This document shows positions 1-16,165 of a stretch of DNA of 64,000 nucleotides, piece after piece; the first letter of the stretch is position 1; the number at the start of each line of letters is the position of its first letter. The translations under genes and the position numbers were made by a program. Source of the DNA: Novosphingobium sp. SG919. Its GTDB lineage: Bacteria; Pseudomonadota; Alphaproteobacteria; Sphingomonadales; Sphingomonadaceae. The notes under the pieces are model-generated. The model was not told where the DNA came from and made no database searches. It saw nothing but the letters and a program-made list of their open reading frames with translations. The DNA lies in assembly GCF_012932495.1 (NCBI RefSeq), contig NZ_JABCNG010000003.1, forward strand, positions 248,001-312,000. The letters are read 5' to 3'.

Positions 1-291
1 CCAATCGGCGGCGGGCAGGCCTTCGATGCGCACGTGGCCATAACCGGCGTGCTTGATGCGCTCGGCCAGCTTCTGCGCCATGGCAGCGACCTGGCGGGTG
101 GAGCGACCCGATCCGATCACCATGTAATCGGCGATCGAGCTTTTGCCTTCCAGGGGGATCGACACCACGTCCTGGGCCTGGTCATCATCCAGCGATTGCA
201 GGACAAGGTCGAACAGGCTGGCAGGCACGCCGGCAGAAGGGGCCGAGACAGCGGCGCCGGCATCTGCCGGCTGGGGTTGGGCACTGGTCAT
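1..291 (-). CDS. rsfS: Ribosomal silencing factor RsfS (3' part outside window)
   Basis: RsfS binds ribosomal protein L14 and blocks joining of the 30S and 50S subunits when nutrients are short. The visible 97 residues start at an ATG at 291 and run off the left edge, so the protein is incomplete. After an Ala/Pro-rich tail of about 25 residues come the family hallmarks: an LVLQSLDDDQAQDVVSIPL-type stretch, then GKSSIADYMVIGSGRSTRQV and a GHVRIEGLPAADW end. It lies directly downstream of nadD, the order usual in alphaproteobacteria (proA-nadD-rsfS). The identification is firm; only the C-terminus is unseen. Confidence 0.93.
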   Translation of the reverse strand, partial: MTSAQPQPADAGAAVSAPSAGVPASLFDLVLQSLDDDQAQDVVSIPLEGKSSIADYMVIGSGRSTRQVAAMAQKLAERIKHAGYGHVRIEGLPAADW

Positions 292-448
292 TGGATTGCG
301 GTGAACTCCGGTTGAAAGATGGCTATGTTCGCAACGCCCGGTCGCCCATTGCGATCCAACGACAAAACCGCCTTGCGCCAGGGCGCGCGGCGGGAAAGCC
401 GAAGTACCGGACAGGCGTGCCGGAAAGCAGGGATGGCAGCCAGGACGC

Positions 449-1171
449 TCAGTGTCCGCTCCTTCCGCCAGGCATTTGCACGATGCGAGTATGAGTCACA
501 TCATCGCGCAGGCCGTTTGCGGAAACGTGGTCGGCCCAATCGGGCTCTGCCTGGCGCAAGGCCGTGGCGGAGCGGGGATCGGGATCGAACCGCAGGATGA
601 CAAGCGCTGGGGCGCGAGGCATCGGATCGTGCGGGATACTGGCGTTCAGGGCGGCACCCCCTGCTGGCCCACAAACGGACCAAAGAGCGCCATCACTTTC
701 CTGCCTGCACCGCCGGCGCCATCGGCGCAGCCATACCATGGCGGGGCTCGCCATCGCAGCGCCATCATAGCCCGGACGCGCGATAACCGCAATCGGCATG
801 GTGCGGGCGATCCCGCGCCAGTCCCGCCAGCGGTGGAACTGGGCAAGATTATCGCTTCCCATCAACCAGATAAAGCGTCGACGCGGATAGCGGCGCACCA
901 GCGCGCGCAGCGTATCGACGGTAAACCGGGTGCCCAGTTCGCGCTCGATCGCCGTCACCCGAATCGGCGCACGGCGGGCCTGCCGCCGGGCCGAGACGAC
1001 CCGCGCGGGCAAAGGCGCCATGCCCTGGGCGGGCTTGAGCACATTGCCCGGCGAAACCAGCCACCACACTTCGTTCAGCCCCAGCGCCGCGCGCGCAAAC
1101 AGGCTCACCCGGCGATGGCCGCCGTGCGCCGGGTTGAAGCTGCCGCCCAAAAGGCCGGTCAGCCGGGGCAA
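449..1171 (-). CDS. nadD: Nicotinate-nucleotide adenylyltransferase NadD
   Basis: NadD makes deamido-NAD from nicotinate mononucleotide and ATP in NAD biosynthesis. The nucleotidyltransferase signature GGSFNPAHGGH is near the N-terminus, WLMGSDNLAQFHRW lies mid-protein, and SATALR near the C-terminus corresponds to the family SSTxIR motif. The length of about 240 residues fits the family but the C-terminal tail after SATALR is slightly extended. No ATG fits the start: a TTG at 1171 is chosen, and an alternative CTG at 1183 would overlap the proA stop codon. Either way the gene is probably translationally coupled to proA and belongs to the proA-nadD-rsfS transcript. Confidence 0.88.
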   Translation of the reverse strand: MPRLTGLLGGSFNPAHGGHRRVSLFARAALGLNEVWWLVSPGNVLKPAQGMAPLPARVVSARRQARRAPIRVTAIERELGTRFTVDTLRALVRRYPRRRFIWLMGSDNLAQFHRWRDWRGIARTMPIAVIARPGYDGAAMASPAMVWLRRWRRRCRQESDGALWSVCGPAGGAALNASIPHDPMPRAPALVILRFDPDPRSATALRQAEPDWADHVSANGLRDDVTHTRIVQMPGGRSGH

Positions 1172-1179
1172 GCCGTGTT

Positions 1180-2460
1180 TCAGGGGCGAACCTGCCCGCT
1201 GCCGTGGACCAGCCACTTGTACGTGGTCAGCCCTTCCAGCGCGACCGGGCCGCGTGCGTGCAGCCGCCCGGTGGCAATGCCGATTTCCGCGCCCAGCCCG
1301 AATTCGCCGCCATCGGCAAACTGGCTGGAGGCGTTGTGCATCACGATGGCGCTGTCCACTTCGGCCAGGAAGCGCGCGGCCGCATCGGCATCGGCCGTCA
1401 CGATCGCGTCGGTGTGGCCAGAGGAATGGCGCGCGATATGCGCCAGCGCGGCGTCCAACCCATCGACCACTGCAACAGACAGCACCGCATCGAGGTATTC
1501 GGTGTCCCAGTCGTTGTCGGCCGCGGGCACGATGCGCGGATCGATCGCGCGGGCGCGGGCATCGCCGCGCACTTCGCAGCCGGCCTCGATCAGCGGGGTG
1601 ACGAGCGCGGCCGCGGCGGGATAAGTCGCGTCGATCAGCAGGGTTTCCATCGCCCCGCAGATGCCGGTGCGGCGCATCTTGGCATTGAGCACGATCGCTT
1701 CGGCCATCGCCCGGTCGGCGCCGGCATGGACGAAGGTGTGGCAAATGCCGTCAAGGTGCGCCAGCACGGGAACGCGGGCATCGGCCTGCACGCGGGCCAC
1801 CAGGCTCTTGCCGCCGCGCGGCACGATCATGTCGATCAGGCCCGCAGCGGTCAGCATGGCGCCAACGGCAGCGCGATCCTGGGTGGGCATCAGTTGCACC
1901 ACCTCGGCCGGCACGCCGCCTTCGACCAGGCCCGCCACCAGGGCGGCGTGGATCGCACGGTTGGAATGGACCGCCTCGCTGCCGCCGCGCAGCAGGGCGG
2001 CATTGCCCGAACGCACGCAGAGCGCGGCAGCATCAGCCGTCACGTTGGGGCGGCTTTCGTAGATGATCCCGATCAGCCCGATCGGCACGCGCACGCGCGA
2101 CAGGATCATGCCGTTGGGGCGGGTAACGCGGTCGATTTCCTGGCCTACGGGGTCGGCCAGGCTGGCCACTTGCGCCACGGCATCGGCCATGGCGGCCACG
2201 CGGCCTTCGTCCAGCTTGAGCCGGTCAAGCAGCGCCGCGGTCAACCCGCGGGTGACGCCATTGGCCATGTCGATGGCATTGGCCGCCAGGATTTCCGGCG
2301 CAGCGCGGCGCAGCGCATCGGCCGCCAGCTTGAGCGCGGCTTCCTTGGCCGGCGCCGGCATGCGCGCCAGTTCACGCTGCGCAGCACGGCCAGCGCGGGC
2401 AAGGCGCTCCACCAGCTGCTCGGGAGACTCGAGGGCGATTTCCTGGGGCTTGGTCGACAT
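1180..2460 (-). CDS. proA: Gamma-glutamyl phosphate reductase ProA
   Basis: ProA reduces gamma-glutamyl phosphate to glutamate-5-semialdehyde, the second step of proline synthesis. The 426-residue product has the family length. It carries the aldehyde-dehydrogenase-like fold signatures PIGLIGIIYESRPNVTADAAALC, LMPTQDRAAVGAML and the catalytic cysteine region KMRRTGICGAMETLL. The C-terminal half includes SSQFADGGEFGLGAEIGI and ARGPVALEGLTTYKW. The ATG at 2460 is preferred over an upstream in-frame start because the family N-terminus aligns there. Its partner proB is not in the window. Confidence 0.95.
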   Translation of the reverse strand: MSTKPQEIALESPEQLVERLARAGRAAQRELARMPAPAKEAALKLAADALRRAAPEILAANAIDMANGVTRGLTAALLDRLKLDEGRVAAMADAVAQVASLADPVGQEIDRVTRPNGMILSRVRVPIGLIGIIYESRPNVTADAAALCVRSGNAALLRGGSEAVHSNRAIHAALVAGLVEGGVPAEVVQLMPTQDRAAVGAMLTAAGLIDMIVPRGGKSLVARVQADARVPVLAHLDGICHTFVHAGADRAMAEAIVLNAKMRRTGICGAMETLLIDATYPAAAALVTPLIEAGCEVRGDARARAIDPRIVPAADNDWDTEYLDAVLSVAVVDGLDAALAHIARHSSGHTDAIVTADADAAARFLAEVDSAIVMHNASSQFADGGEFGLGAEIGIATGRLHARGPVALEGLTTYKWLVHGSGQVRP

Positions 2461-2651
2461 AGTGGCGCGGGGCTTACCATTGCTGGCCCGCGCTGTCACG
2501 GGCGCGCGGGGCATTGCAAACGATTCATCGCCACCCAGGCACGGCCCGCCCCGGCCTGGCGCCTGCGGATTCGACTCCCGGGTTCCCGCTCGATAAGCGC
2601 CGCGCCCCAGGGGTCGTCAACACGTCTTGTCTTGCGGGGTCGCTGGAAATC

Positions 2652-3845
2652 TTGCCGTCTGCCAAATCCGAAACCGCGCGCCGCGTGGGTCCCGCCCCTG
2701 CGGCCGGCGCCACGCCCGGCACCCGCCTGCGCCGCCTCCGCGTGCGCCTGGCGGCTGCGCCGGCGCAGGTACGCGGCTGGTTTCCCGATCGCGAGTTCTT
2801 CATGCGCGCGCACGGCCAAGTGCGCTTCATCCGCCTGTCCGGCCGCCTGCAGATGCGCGTGGCGGCGGGCGCGGCGCTGGCCTTGCTGGTGTGGCTGGGG
2901 GTGATGATCGCCATGCTGGTCGGCCAGGTTCTTGCCCAGCGCGATCTTGCTGCCCTGCGCCAGCGCGAAGCCGCCGTGACCCAGGCCGAACAGCACATGG
3001 CCCGCACCAAGGGCGGCGTGGCCGGCGCGCTGCAAGACCTGCAGCGCCGGCAGGACATGATCGAAACCATGGTCAAGGGCCAGCTGGGCGATCTGCCGCC
3101 GGCCGAGGCCAGCGCCACCGACGGCAAGCCCTTGTCGCTCAATGGCGCGCCCGAAGCCGCCACGCTCTCGCGCCTTGCCGGGCGGCAGGCGGCCTTCGTG
3201 GCGGCGCTCACGCACTATGCCGATGCCCGCGCCACGCAGGCCGAAACCGCCATCCGCCGCGTCGGTCTCAACCCGGCGCAAGTGGCGCCCTTGCGGCTGG
3301 CCAATCGCCGCGCCATGGGCGGCCCGCTGATCGCGCTCGGCCAGGATGATCCTGCGCTTGCCCGCCTGGGCCAGGCCATGACGCGCCTGTCCGCGCTGGA
3401 ACAGGGGCTGGCGCGCCTGCCCCATGCCCTGCCCGCCAGTGCCGACTATATCTCCAGCGGCTTTGGCTATCGCGCCGATCCCTTCACCGGCGGTGGCGCG
3501 TTCCATCCCGGCCTCGATTTCAAGGGACCGATCGGCGCGCCGATCTATGCCGCCGCCCAAGGCGTGGTCAGCTTTGCCGGCGTCCGCTCCGGATATGGCA
3601 ATTGCGTGGAAGTGGACCATGGCCAGGGCCTGGTCACGCGCTATGCCCACATGTCGCGGATCGAGGCGCGGCCCGGCCAGCGCGTGGGCCCCGGCGTGGA
3701 AATCGGCAAGATCGGTAGCACCGGCCGCTCCACCGGCCCGCATCTGCATTTCGAAGTGCGCATCGCCGATCGCCCGGTCGATCCGCGCCCCTTCCTGGAG
3801 ACTCTACCCGATGTTTTCAAAGAAGCCGGCCATGACCACCCCTGA
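2652..3845 (+). CDS. Membrane-anchored M23 (LytM-type) peptidoglycan endopeptidase
   Basis: This is a predicted zinc endopeptidase that cleaves peptide cross-links in peptidoglycan. A short cytoplasmic N-terminus is followed by one membrane segment (about residues 70-92), a coiled-coil-rich periplasmic region with many Glu/Gln/Arg, and a C-terminal M23 domain. The metal and catalytic residues are present: H285 and D289 in FHPGLD, and H364-x-H366 in HLHFEV, after GFGYRADPFTGG. The start is uncertain: no ATG precedes the conserved PDREFF stretch, so the TTG at 2652 is used, giving 397 residues; the first ATG is at 2802. Its end overlaps the bactofilin gene by 35 bases, pointing to joint work in local cell-wall shaping. 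Confidence 0.88.
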   Translation: MPSAKSETARRVGPAPAAGATPGTRLRRLRVRLAAAPAQVRGWFPDREFFMRAHGQVRFIRLSGRLQMRVAAGAALALLVWLGVMIAMLVGQVLAQRDLAALRQREAAVTQAEQHMARTKGGVAGALQDLQRRQDMIETMVKGQLGDLPPAEASATDGKPLSLNGAPEAATLSRLAGRQAAFVAALTHYADARATQAETAIRRVGLNPAQVAPLRLANRRAMGGPLIALGQDDPALARLGQAMTRLSALEQGLARLPHALPASADYISSGFGYRADPFTGGGAFHPGLDFKGPIGAPIYAAAQGVVSFAGVRSGYGNCVEVDHGQGLVTRYAHMSRIEARPGQRVGPGVEIGKIGSTGRSTGPHLHFEVRIADRPVDPRPFLETLPDVFKEAGHDHP

Positions 3846-4218
3846 TCGGGCACCGGCCACTTTCTCGGTGCTCGGCGCAGACCTGGCCGTGCGCGGCGAC
3901 ATCACCGCCGAGGCCGACCTGCACATCGACGGCAAGATCGAAGGCGACGTGGCCTGCGCCGCGCTGGTCCAGGGCGAAAGCAGCGTGATCACCGGCGCCA
4001 TCACCGCGCGCAACGCCCGCCTGGCCGGCACGGTCAACGGGGCGGTGAGCGTGGCCGACCTGGTCATTACCCGCACCGCGCGCATCGTGGGTGACGTCGG
4101 CTATGACACGCTCACCATCGAACAGGGCGCCCGCGTGGAGGGCCGCTTTGCCCCGCGCGGCGCCAATGCCGCCGCCGCCGTGCCCGACAGCCTGATCGCG
4201 GTGCGCACTTCGGCCTGA
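3811..4218 (+). CDS. Bactofilin (polymer-forming cytoskeletal protein)
   Basis: Bactofilins polymerise without nucleotide into membrane-bound filaments that localise cell-wall enzymes. The 135-residue product has a short polar tail (MFSKKPAMTTPDRAPATFS) and then the right-handed beta-helix core with the usual repeat of hydrophobic and glycine positions: LGADLAVRGDITAEADLHIDG, GKIEGDVACAALVQG and GAITARNARLAG. The ATG at 3811 has a GGAG ribosome-binding site ten bases upstream; a second ATG at 3832 is possible. The gene starts inside the upstream M23 peptidase gene in another frame, so the two are probably co-translated. Bactofilin-M23 pairing is known in other alphaproteobacteria, for example BacA and LmdC of Hyphomonas. 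Confidence 0.92.
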   Translation: MFSKKPAMTTPDRAPATFSVLGADLAVRGDITAEADLHIDGKIEGDVACAALVQGESSVITGAITARNARLAGTVNGAVSVADLVITRTARIVGDVGYDTLTIEQGARVEGRFAPRGANAAAAVPDSLIAVRTSA

Positions 4219-4225
4219 GTACAGG

Positions 4226-4351
4226 CCCCTCCGCCATTGCCCCCTCCACCACCCGCTGCGCGGGCGGTCCCCCTCCCCATTGCATGGGGAGGATCTGGCA
4301 GGTCCTCCCCGCTTGGCGGGGAGGTGGCAGGCCGTAGGCCTGACGGAGGGG
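4226..4351. repeat. Dispersed intergenic inverted-repeat element, copy 1
   Basis: A 126-base GC-rich element bounded by CCCCTCCG and CGGAGGGG holds several nested hairpins, including CTCCCCATTGCATGGGGAG and CCTCCCCGCTTGGCGGGGAGG. A 17-base core, CCATTGCATGGGGAGGA, recurs exactly in the element at 16017-16131. It lies between the converging bactofilin and rpoC genes and codes for nothing visible. Confidence 0.75.
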
Positions 4352-4372
4352 CGAAGCCTCACCCCAGACCCG

Positions 4373-4415
4373 CAAACGAAAAACCCCGCCGGTCGCCCGG
4401 CGGGGTTTTCGTTTG
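4373..4415. terminator. Bidirectional Rho-independent terminator between bactofilin and rpoC
   Basis: A long stem pairs CGAAAAACCCCGCCGG with CCGGCGGGGTTTTCG around a short loop, flanked by A-rich sequence on the left and T-rich sequence on the right. One A is bulged. It can stop transcription from both converging units, including the rpoBC operon. Confidence 0.88.
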
Positions 4416-4441
4416 TCAGCCATCTGACCAGGCGTCGAGGA

Positions 4442-8722
<4,281 letters not shown>

Positions 8723-8816
8723 TGCGTGATCCTCACTGGGAGGGAAATCCTGTGCATGCGGCTAGCCGGGGCGGCGGCAGCGGGGGATGCAAACCCCGCC
8801 GCCGCGCCAAACCGGC

Positions 8817-12980
<4,164 letters not shown>

Positions 12981-13211
12981 GGGAGGTTTATGCCTCTTTG
13001 CTAAGTCGGGCCGGTGCAGACCGGCGGAAATTCTGCCATGCGCGGCGATTGGCACGGCATGAACGCAAAAGAGGCCACGTTGCCCAGGGAACCCTTGTCC
13101 GGATACCCATGGCCCGCAGCCTTCGCGTCATGCCGATGCCCGCTGCCTCCTTCCGTGAACCTTCCCCCGCGCATGGGAAAGTCTTGCTCGAAGCAGCAGG
13201 TGTTGCATCGC

Positions 13212-13240
13212 CATATAGGCTTTGGCCCGGGCAAAGTCAA
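13212..13240 (-). promoter_or_regulatory. Housekeeping promoter of rpoBC
   Basis: On the minus strand TTGACT and TATATG are separated by exactly 17 bases, a near-consensus sigma-70-type promoter. It would give rpoB a leader of roughly 225 nucleotides. No other comparably good promoter is visible in the rpoB upstream region. Confidence 0.72.
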
Positions 13241-13304
13241 AGGGGCGCGCCACACTTGCGCCGCCTGCGCGCCGGCCAACTGTAATTAATTCTAAAGAAC
13301 CCCC

Positions 13305-13320
13305 ATTTTAGCGCTAAAAT
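13305..13320. promoter_or_regulatory. Perfect 16-base AT-rich palindrome, possible operator
   Basis: ATTTTAGCGCTAAAAT is perfectly self-complementary and lies 107 bases before the GGDEF start codon. Its composition and symmetry look like a dimeric regulator site. The regulator is unknown. Confidence 0.45.
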
Positions 13321-13426
13321 CATCGTTCGGGCGGGCCAGCCGTTTGCGTTCTGTTTACCCTGATCCCATAGGCAGGACGCGCGTGCAGCAAAGCCTGCGC
13401 AAGCCACCCTCTCGCTTGCCGGATTC

Positions 13427-14632
13427 ATGAACGACAGATTCGCCTTCATCTTGCCGGTCATGCAGGTTGCCTTCGGCGTTGCCGCCGTGCTGGCCGGCCG
13501 CTGGCGGGTGTCCAGCGCCGGCTGGTGGGCGGGCGGCTTTCTCTGCAGCGCCAGTGGCTTTGCCATGCCGGCACTGGCCCTGCTGATGCCGGTGGAAGGG
13601 CGCGCGATTGCCGCCACCGCCGTCTTTGCCGCGGCGTTCTTCTGTTTCGGCCAGGCCCTGTGCGAACATTTCGGCCTGCGCCGCAACCACATGGCGTTGC
13701 GCGCCGCGATTGCCGTGGGCAGCACGGCGGCGAGCGCCTGGGGCGTGGCTGCCGACAGCCTGCGCCTGCACCTGGTGGCGTCCGACGTGGGCTGCGCGCT
13801 GCTGCTGGCCGTGCCGCTGCTGCTTGCCCGCGGGCGCACCCGGCGCAGCGGCGATCGCGCCCTGGTGGCGATGAGCTGGGTGGTGGTGACAGATTGCACG
13901 CTGCGCGTGATCGCCATTCGCTGGCTGGCCAGTGGCGGCATCGCCAATTTCCCCGTCACGGCTTATGCCTTCTGGTACCAGGTCACCGGCTCCCTCATCG
14001 GGGTGGCGTTCGCCATGGCGGCGCTCGCCTCGGTCATGATCGGCGTGCTCATGCGCTATCGCGACTGGGCGATCTGCGATCCGCTGACGGGGCTGCTCAA
14101 CCGTCGCGGCTTTGACGAAGCGCTGGCCGGGCGCAGCAGCCACGAGCGCGCCGGCGCCGCGGTGATCGTGTGCGACATCGACCACTTCAAGGCCGTCAAC
14201 GATCGCTTTGGCCACCACCGCGGCGACGAAGTGATCGCGCAGATGGCTGCCGCGGTCGATGCGCACCTGCCCGCCCGCGCCTTTGCCGCCCGCTTTGGCG
14301 GAGAGGAATTCGTGATCTACCTGCCCCAGGGCGCGCTCGGCAGTGGCGGCGCGGCCAATGCCGCCGCCGATCTGGCCGAATCGGTGCGGCGCGATTTCGC
14401 CCTGCGCGCACAACGCCTGCTTGGCCGCGATTTTCCGGTCACCGCCAGCTTTGGCGTCTCGGGCGTGGGCGTGGGTGAAACCACGCTCGATCCCGCGCTG
14501 CGCCGTGCCGACCAGGCGCTGTATCAGGCCAAGAGCGCGGGGCGGAACTGCTGCGTGGTCAAGGCCGCACCTGCCGCCACCGGCCCGGCCGCGCGCGCCG
14601 GTTATGCCGGAACCGCCACCGCCCCGGCATAA
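13427..14632 (+). CDS. Membrane-bound GGDEF diguanylate cyclase
   Basis: This enzyme is predicted to make cyclic di-GMP from two GTP. The first 210 or so residues form six or seven hydrophobic segments with short loops and no recognised ligand domain, acting as a membrane sensor. The C-terminal GGDEF domain starts around DPLTGLLNRRGFDEAL. It has the metal-binding DIDHFKAVNDRFGH and the active-site loop GGEEF at residues 291-295, an accepted active variant. The RxxD inhibitory site normally just upstream is replaced by P..A, so product feedback is probably absent. The ATG at 13427 is chosen; no strong ribosome-binding site is seen. The gene separates rpoBC from rplJL. Confidence 0.9.
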   Translation: MNDRFAFILPVMQVAFGVAAVLAGRWRVSSAGWWAGGFLCSASGFAMPALALLMPVEGRAIAATAVFAAAFFCFGQALCEHFGLRRNHMALRAAIAVGSTAASAWGVAADSLRLHLVASDVGCALLLAVPLLLARGRTRRSGDRALVAMSWVVVTDCTLRVIAIRWLASGGIANFPVTAYAFWYQVTGSLIGVAFAMAALASVMIGVLMRYRDWAICDPLTGLLNRRGFDEALAGRSSHERAGAAVIVCDIDHFKAVNDRFGHHRGDEVIAQMAAAVDAHLPARAFAARFGGEEFVIYLPQGALGSGGAANAAADLAESVRRDFALRAQRLLGRDFPVTASFGVSGVGVGETTLDPALRRADQALYQAKSAGRNCCVVKAAPAATGPAARAGYAGTATAPA

Positions 14633-14972
14633 CCGACGGCTTGGCCGCGCGCCGCGCCGTCCCGGCACGGCTTGACTCCCTGCCCGCATCTGCTAGGGGC
14701 CGCACCCGAACGACGGCTTTGCCTGTCGCTCATCCGTCCGAGACCGTCGGTGCCTGGCTGCCAGGCTTAATTTCCGACCTAGGCGGGGAAAAGAGATTTC
14801 ACGGCCGCGCGCTCCGTTTTCGGATCGTGGCGCCCACCGCGGTGGCTTTACCCCCCGCGCAACCTCCTTCCCTTGTCGAACGGACTCGCCCCAGGTCGCT
14901 TGCGGCCCGGGACAAACGTAGCCGGCTGCACGGGGGCTCGCCCCTCGCGCGGCCATTGTGAAGGAGTAAGGC
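14633..14972 (+). promoter_or_regulatory. 340-base promoter and leader region of rplJL
   Basis: No gene is supported. A promoter candidate lies at 14672-14699, leaving a leader of about 265 nucleotides before rplJ. Long structured leaders that bind the L10-L12 complex and repress translation are known for this operon, and several self-complementary GC-rich stretches here fit that role. The exact L10-binding fold could not be determined by eye. Confidence 0.5.
14672..14699 (+). promoter_or_regulatory. Putative rplJL promoter
   Basis: TTGACT matches the -35 consensus closely. A TGCTAGGGG stretch at -10 distance (spacer 15-16) matches only in part. The strong -35 and the position before a ribosomal-protein leader support it; the -10 box is weak. 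Confidence 0.45.
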
Positions 14973-15488
14973 ATGGATCGTTCGCAAAAAGCCGAATCGG
15001 TCGCTTTCCTCAACGAGGTCTTCTCCGAGGCCGGCGCGGTGGTCGTCACCCGCAACCTCGGCATGACGGTGGCCCAGTCCACCGCCCTGCGCACGAAGAT
15101 CCGCGAGGCCGGTGCGACCTACAAGGTTGCGAAGAACCGTCTTGCCAAGCTTGCCATCCAGGGCACCGATTACGAAGGCATTGGTGATTTCTTCACCGGG
15201 CCGACCGCCATCGCTGCCTCGGCTGATCCCGTCGCCGCCGCCAAGGTGATCGTCGAGTTCGCCAAGACCACCGACAAGATCGAAATCGTCGGTGGCGGGA
15301 TGGGTTCGCAGGTTCTCAGCCCCGATGGTGTCAAGGCCCTGGCCACGATGCCCTCGCTCGATGAACTGCGTGCCAAGCTTATCGGTCTCGTCCAGGCTCC
15401 GGCCACGAAGATCGCCCAGCTCACCACCGCTCCGGCGGCGAAGCTGGCGCGCGTCTTCAACGCCTATGCCGAGAAGGACGCGGCCTGA
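14973..15488 (+). CDS. rplJ: 50S ribosomal protein L10
   Basis: L10 anchors the L7/L12 stalk on the large subunit and, bound to L12, represses its own mRNA. The 171-residue product begins [17 protein letters not shown] and contains [20 protein letters not shown] and [13 protein letters not shown], all typical. The alanine-rich C-terminal helix ([10 protein letters not shown]) is the L12-binding part. A strong GAAGGAGTAAG ribosome-binding site precedes the ATG. rplL follows after 78 bases. The neighbours rplK and rplA are not in the window. Confidence 0.97.
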   Translation: MDRSQKAESVAFLNEVFSEAGAVVVTRNLGMTVAQSTALRTKIREAGATYKVAKNRLAKLAIQGTDYEGIGDFFTGPTAIAASADPVAAAKVIVEFAKTTDKIEIVGGGMGSQVLSPDGVKALATMPSLDELRAKLIGLVQAPATKIAQLTTAPAAKLARVFNAYAEKDAA

Positions 15489-15566
15489 GCCGGTTCAAAC
15501 GACTTCTGCCCGAGCGTGCCGCACCGTGCGGCATCCGGGCGCCACATATTAACGGAGTGAAACATC

Positions 15567-15941
15567 ATGGCCGATATCGCCAAGCTCGTTGAAGAACTGT
15601 CGCAGCTCACCGTTCTCGAAGCTGCCGACCTTGCCAAGGCTCTGGAAGAAGCATGGGGCGTGAGCGCCGCTGCTGCCGTGGCCGTGGCCGCTGCCCCCGC
15701 CGGTGAAGCAGCTCCCGCTGCTGAAGAAAAGACCGAATTCGACGTCATCCTGACCGGCGACGGCGGCAAGAAGATCCAGGTCATCAAGGAAGTCCGCGCG
15801 ATCACCTCGCTCGGCCTGACCGAAGCCAAGGCCCTGGTCGAAGGCGCTCCCAAGGCCGTCAAGGAAGGCGTGTCGAAGGCTGAAGCCGAAGAAATCAAGA
15901 AGAAGATCGAAGAAGCCGGCGGCACCGTCGAAATCAAGTAA
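15567..15941 (+). CDS. rplL: 50S ribosomal protein L7/L12
   Basis: L7/L12 forms the flexible stalk that recruits translation factors. The 124-residue product has the N-terminal dimerisation segment ([25 protein letters not shown]), an Ala/Pro-rich hinge, and the C-terminal domain with [26 protein letters not shown] and [21 protein letters not shown] precedes the start. A terminator follows, so rplJL looks like a complete two-gene unit. Confidence 0.98.
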   Translation: MADIAKLVEELSQLTVLEAADLAKALEEAWGVSAAAAVAVAAAPAGEAAPAAEEKTEFDVILTGDGGKKIQVIKEVRAITSLGLTEAKALVEGAPKAVKEGVSKAEAEEIKKKIEEAGGTVEIK

Positions 15942-15972
15942 TCTTCTTCGGGTTCTTCCCGACGAAAAAGAG

Positions 15973-16006
15973 AAAGGGCGGGCCGCAGGGCTCGCCCTTT
16001 TTCTTT
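15973..16006 (+). terminator. Terminator of rplJL
   Basis: AAAGGGCG pairs with CGCCCTTT around a GC-rich loop, followed by a run of T. It begins 31 bases after the rplL stop. Confidence 0.8.
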
Positions 16007-16016
16007 GTGCCAAGTG

Positions 16017-16131
16017 CCCCTCAACCACCGCTTCGCGGCGGTCCTCCTCTCCATTGCATGGGGAGGACATTGATCCTCCCTATCGCGTAGCGATGGGCAG
16101 GGGACCGCCCGCGCAGCGGATGGTGGAGGGG
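16017..16131. repeat. Dispersed intergenic inverted-repeat element, copy 2
   Basis: A 115-base element is bounded by CCCCTC-ACCACCGCT and an inverted AGCGGATGGTGGAGGGG. It shares the exact 17-base core CCATTGCATGGGGAGGA and most of its flanks with the element at 4226-4351. It lies between rplL and the ClC gene. Confidence 0.75.
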
Positions 16132-16165
16132 CTTTTTCCAAAACTTTCAGGCGAAATTCAGGTCC

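Larger units (their letters stand above)
12981..13426. promoter_or_regulatory. 446-base divergent region between rpoB and the GGDEF gene
   Basis: No coding sequence is supported here. The part near rpoB is its long leader. The promoter lies at 13212-13240. An AT-rich block at 13281-13320 stands out from the GC-rich surroundings and ends in a perfect 16-base palindrome. The last 100 bases before the GGDEF start show no clear promoter. Confidence 0.6.
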
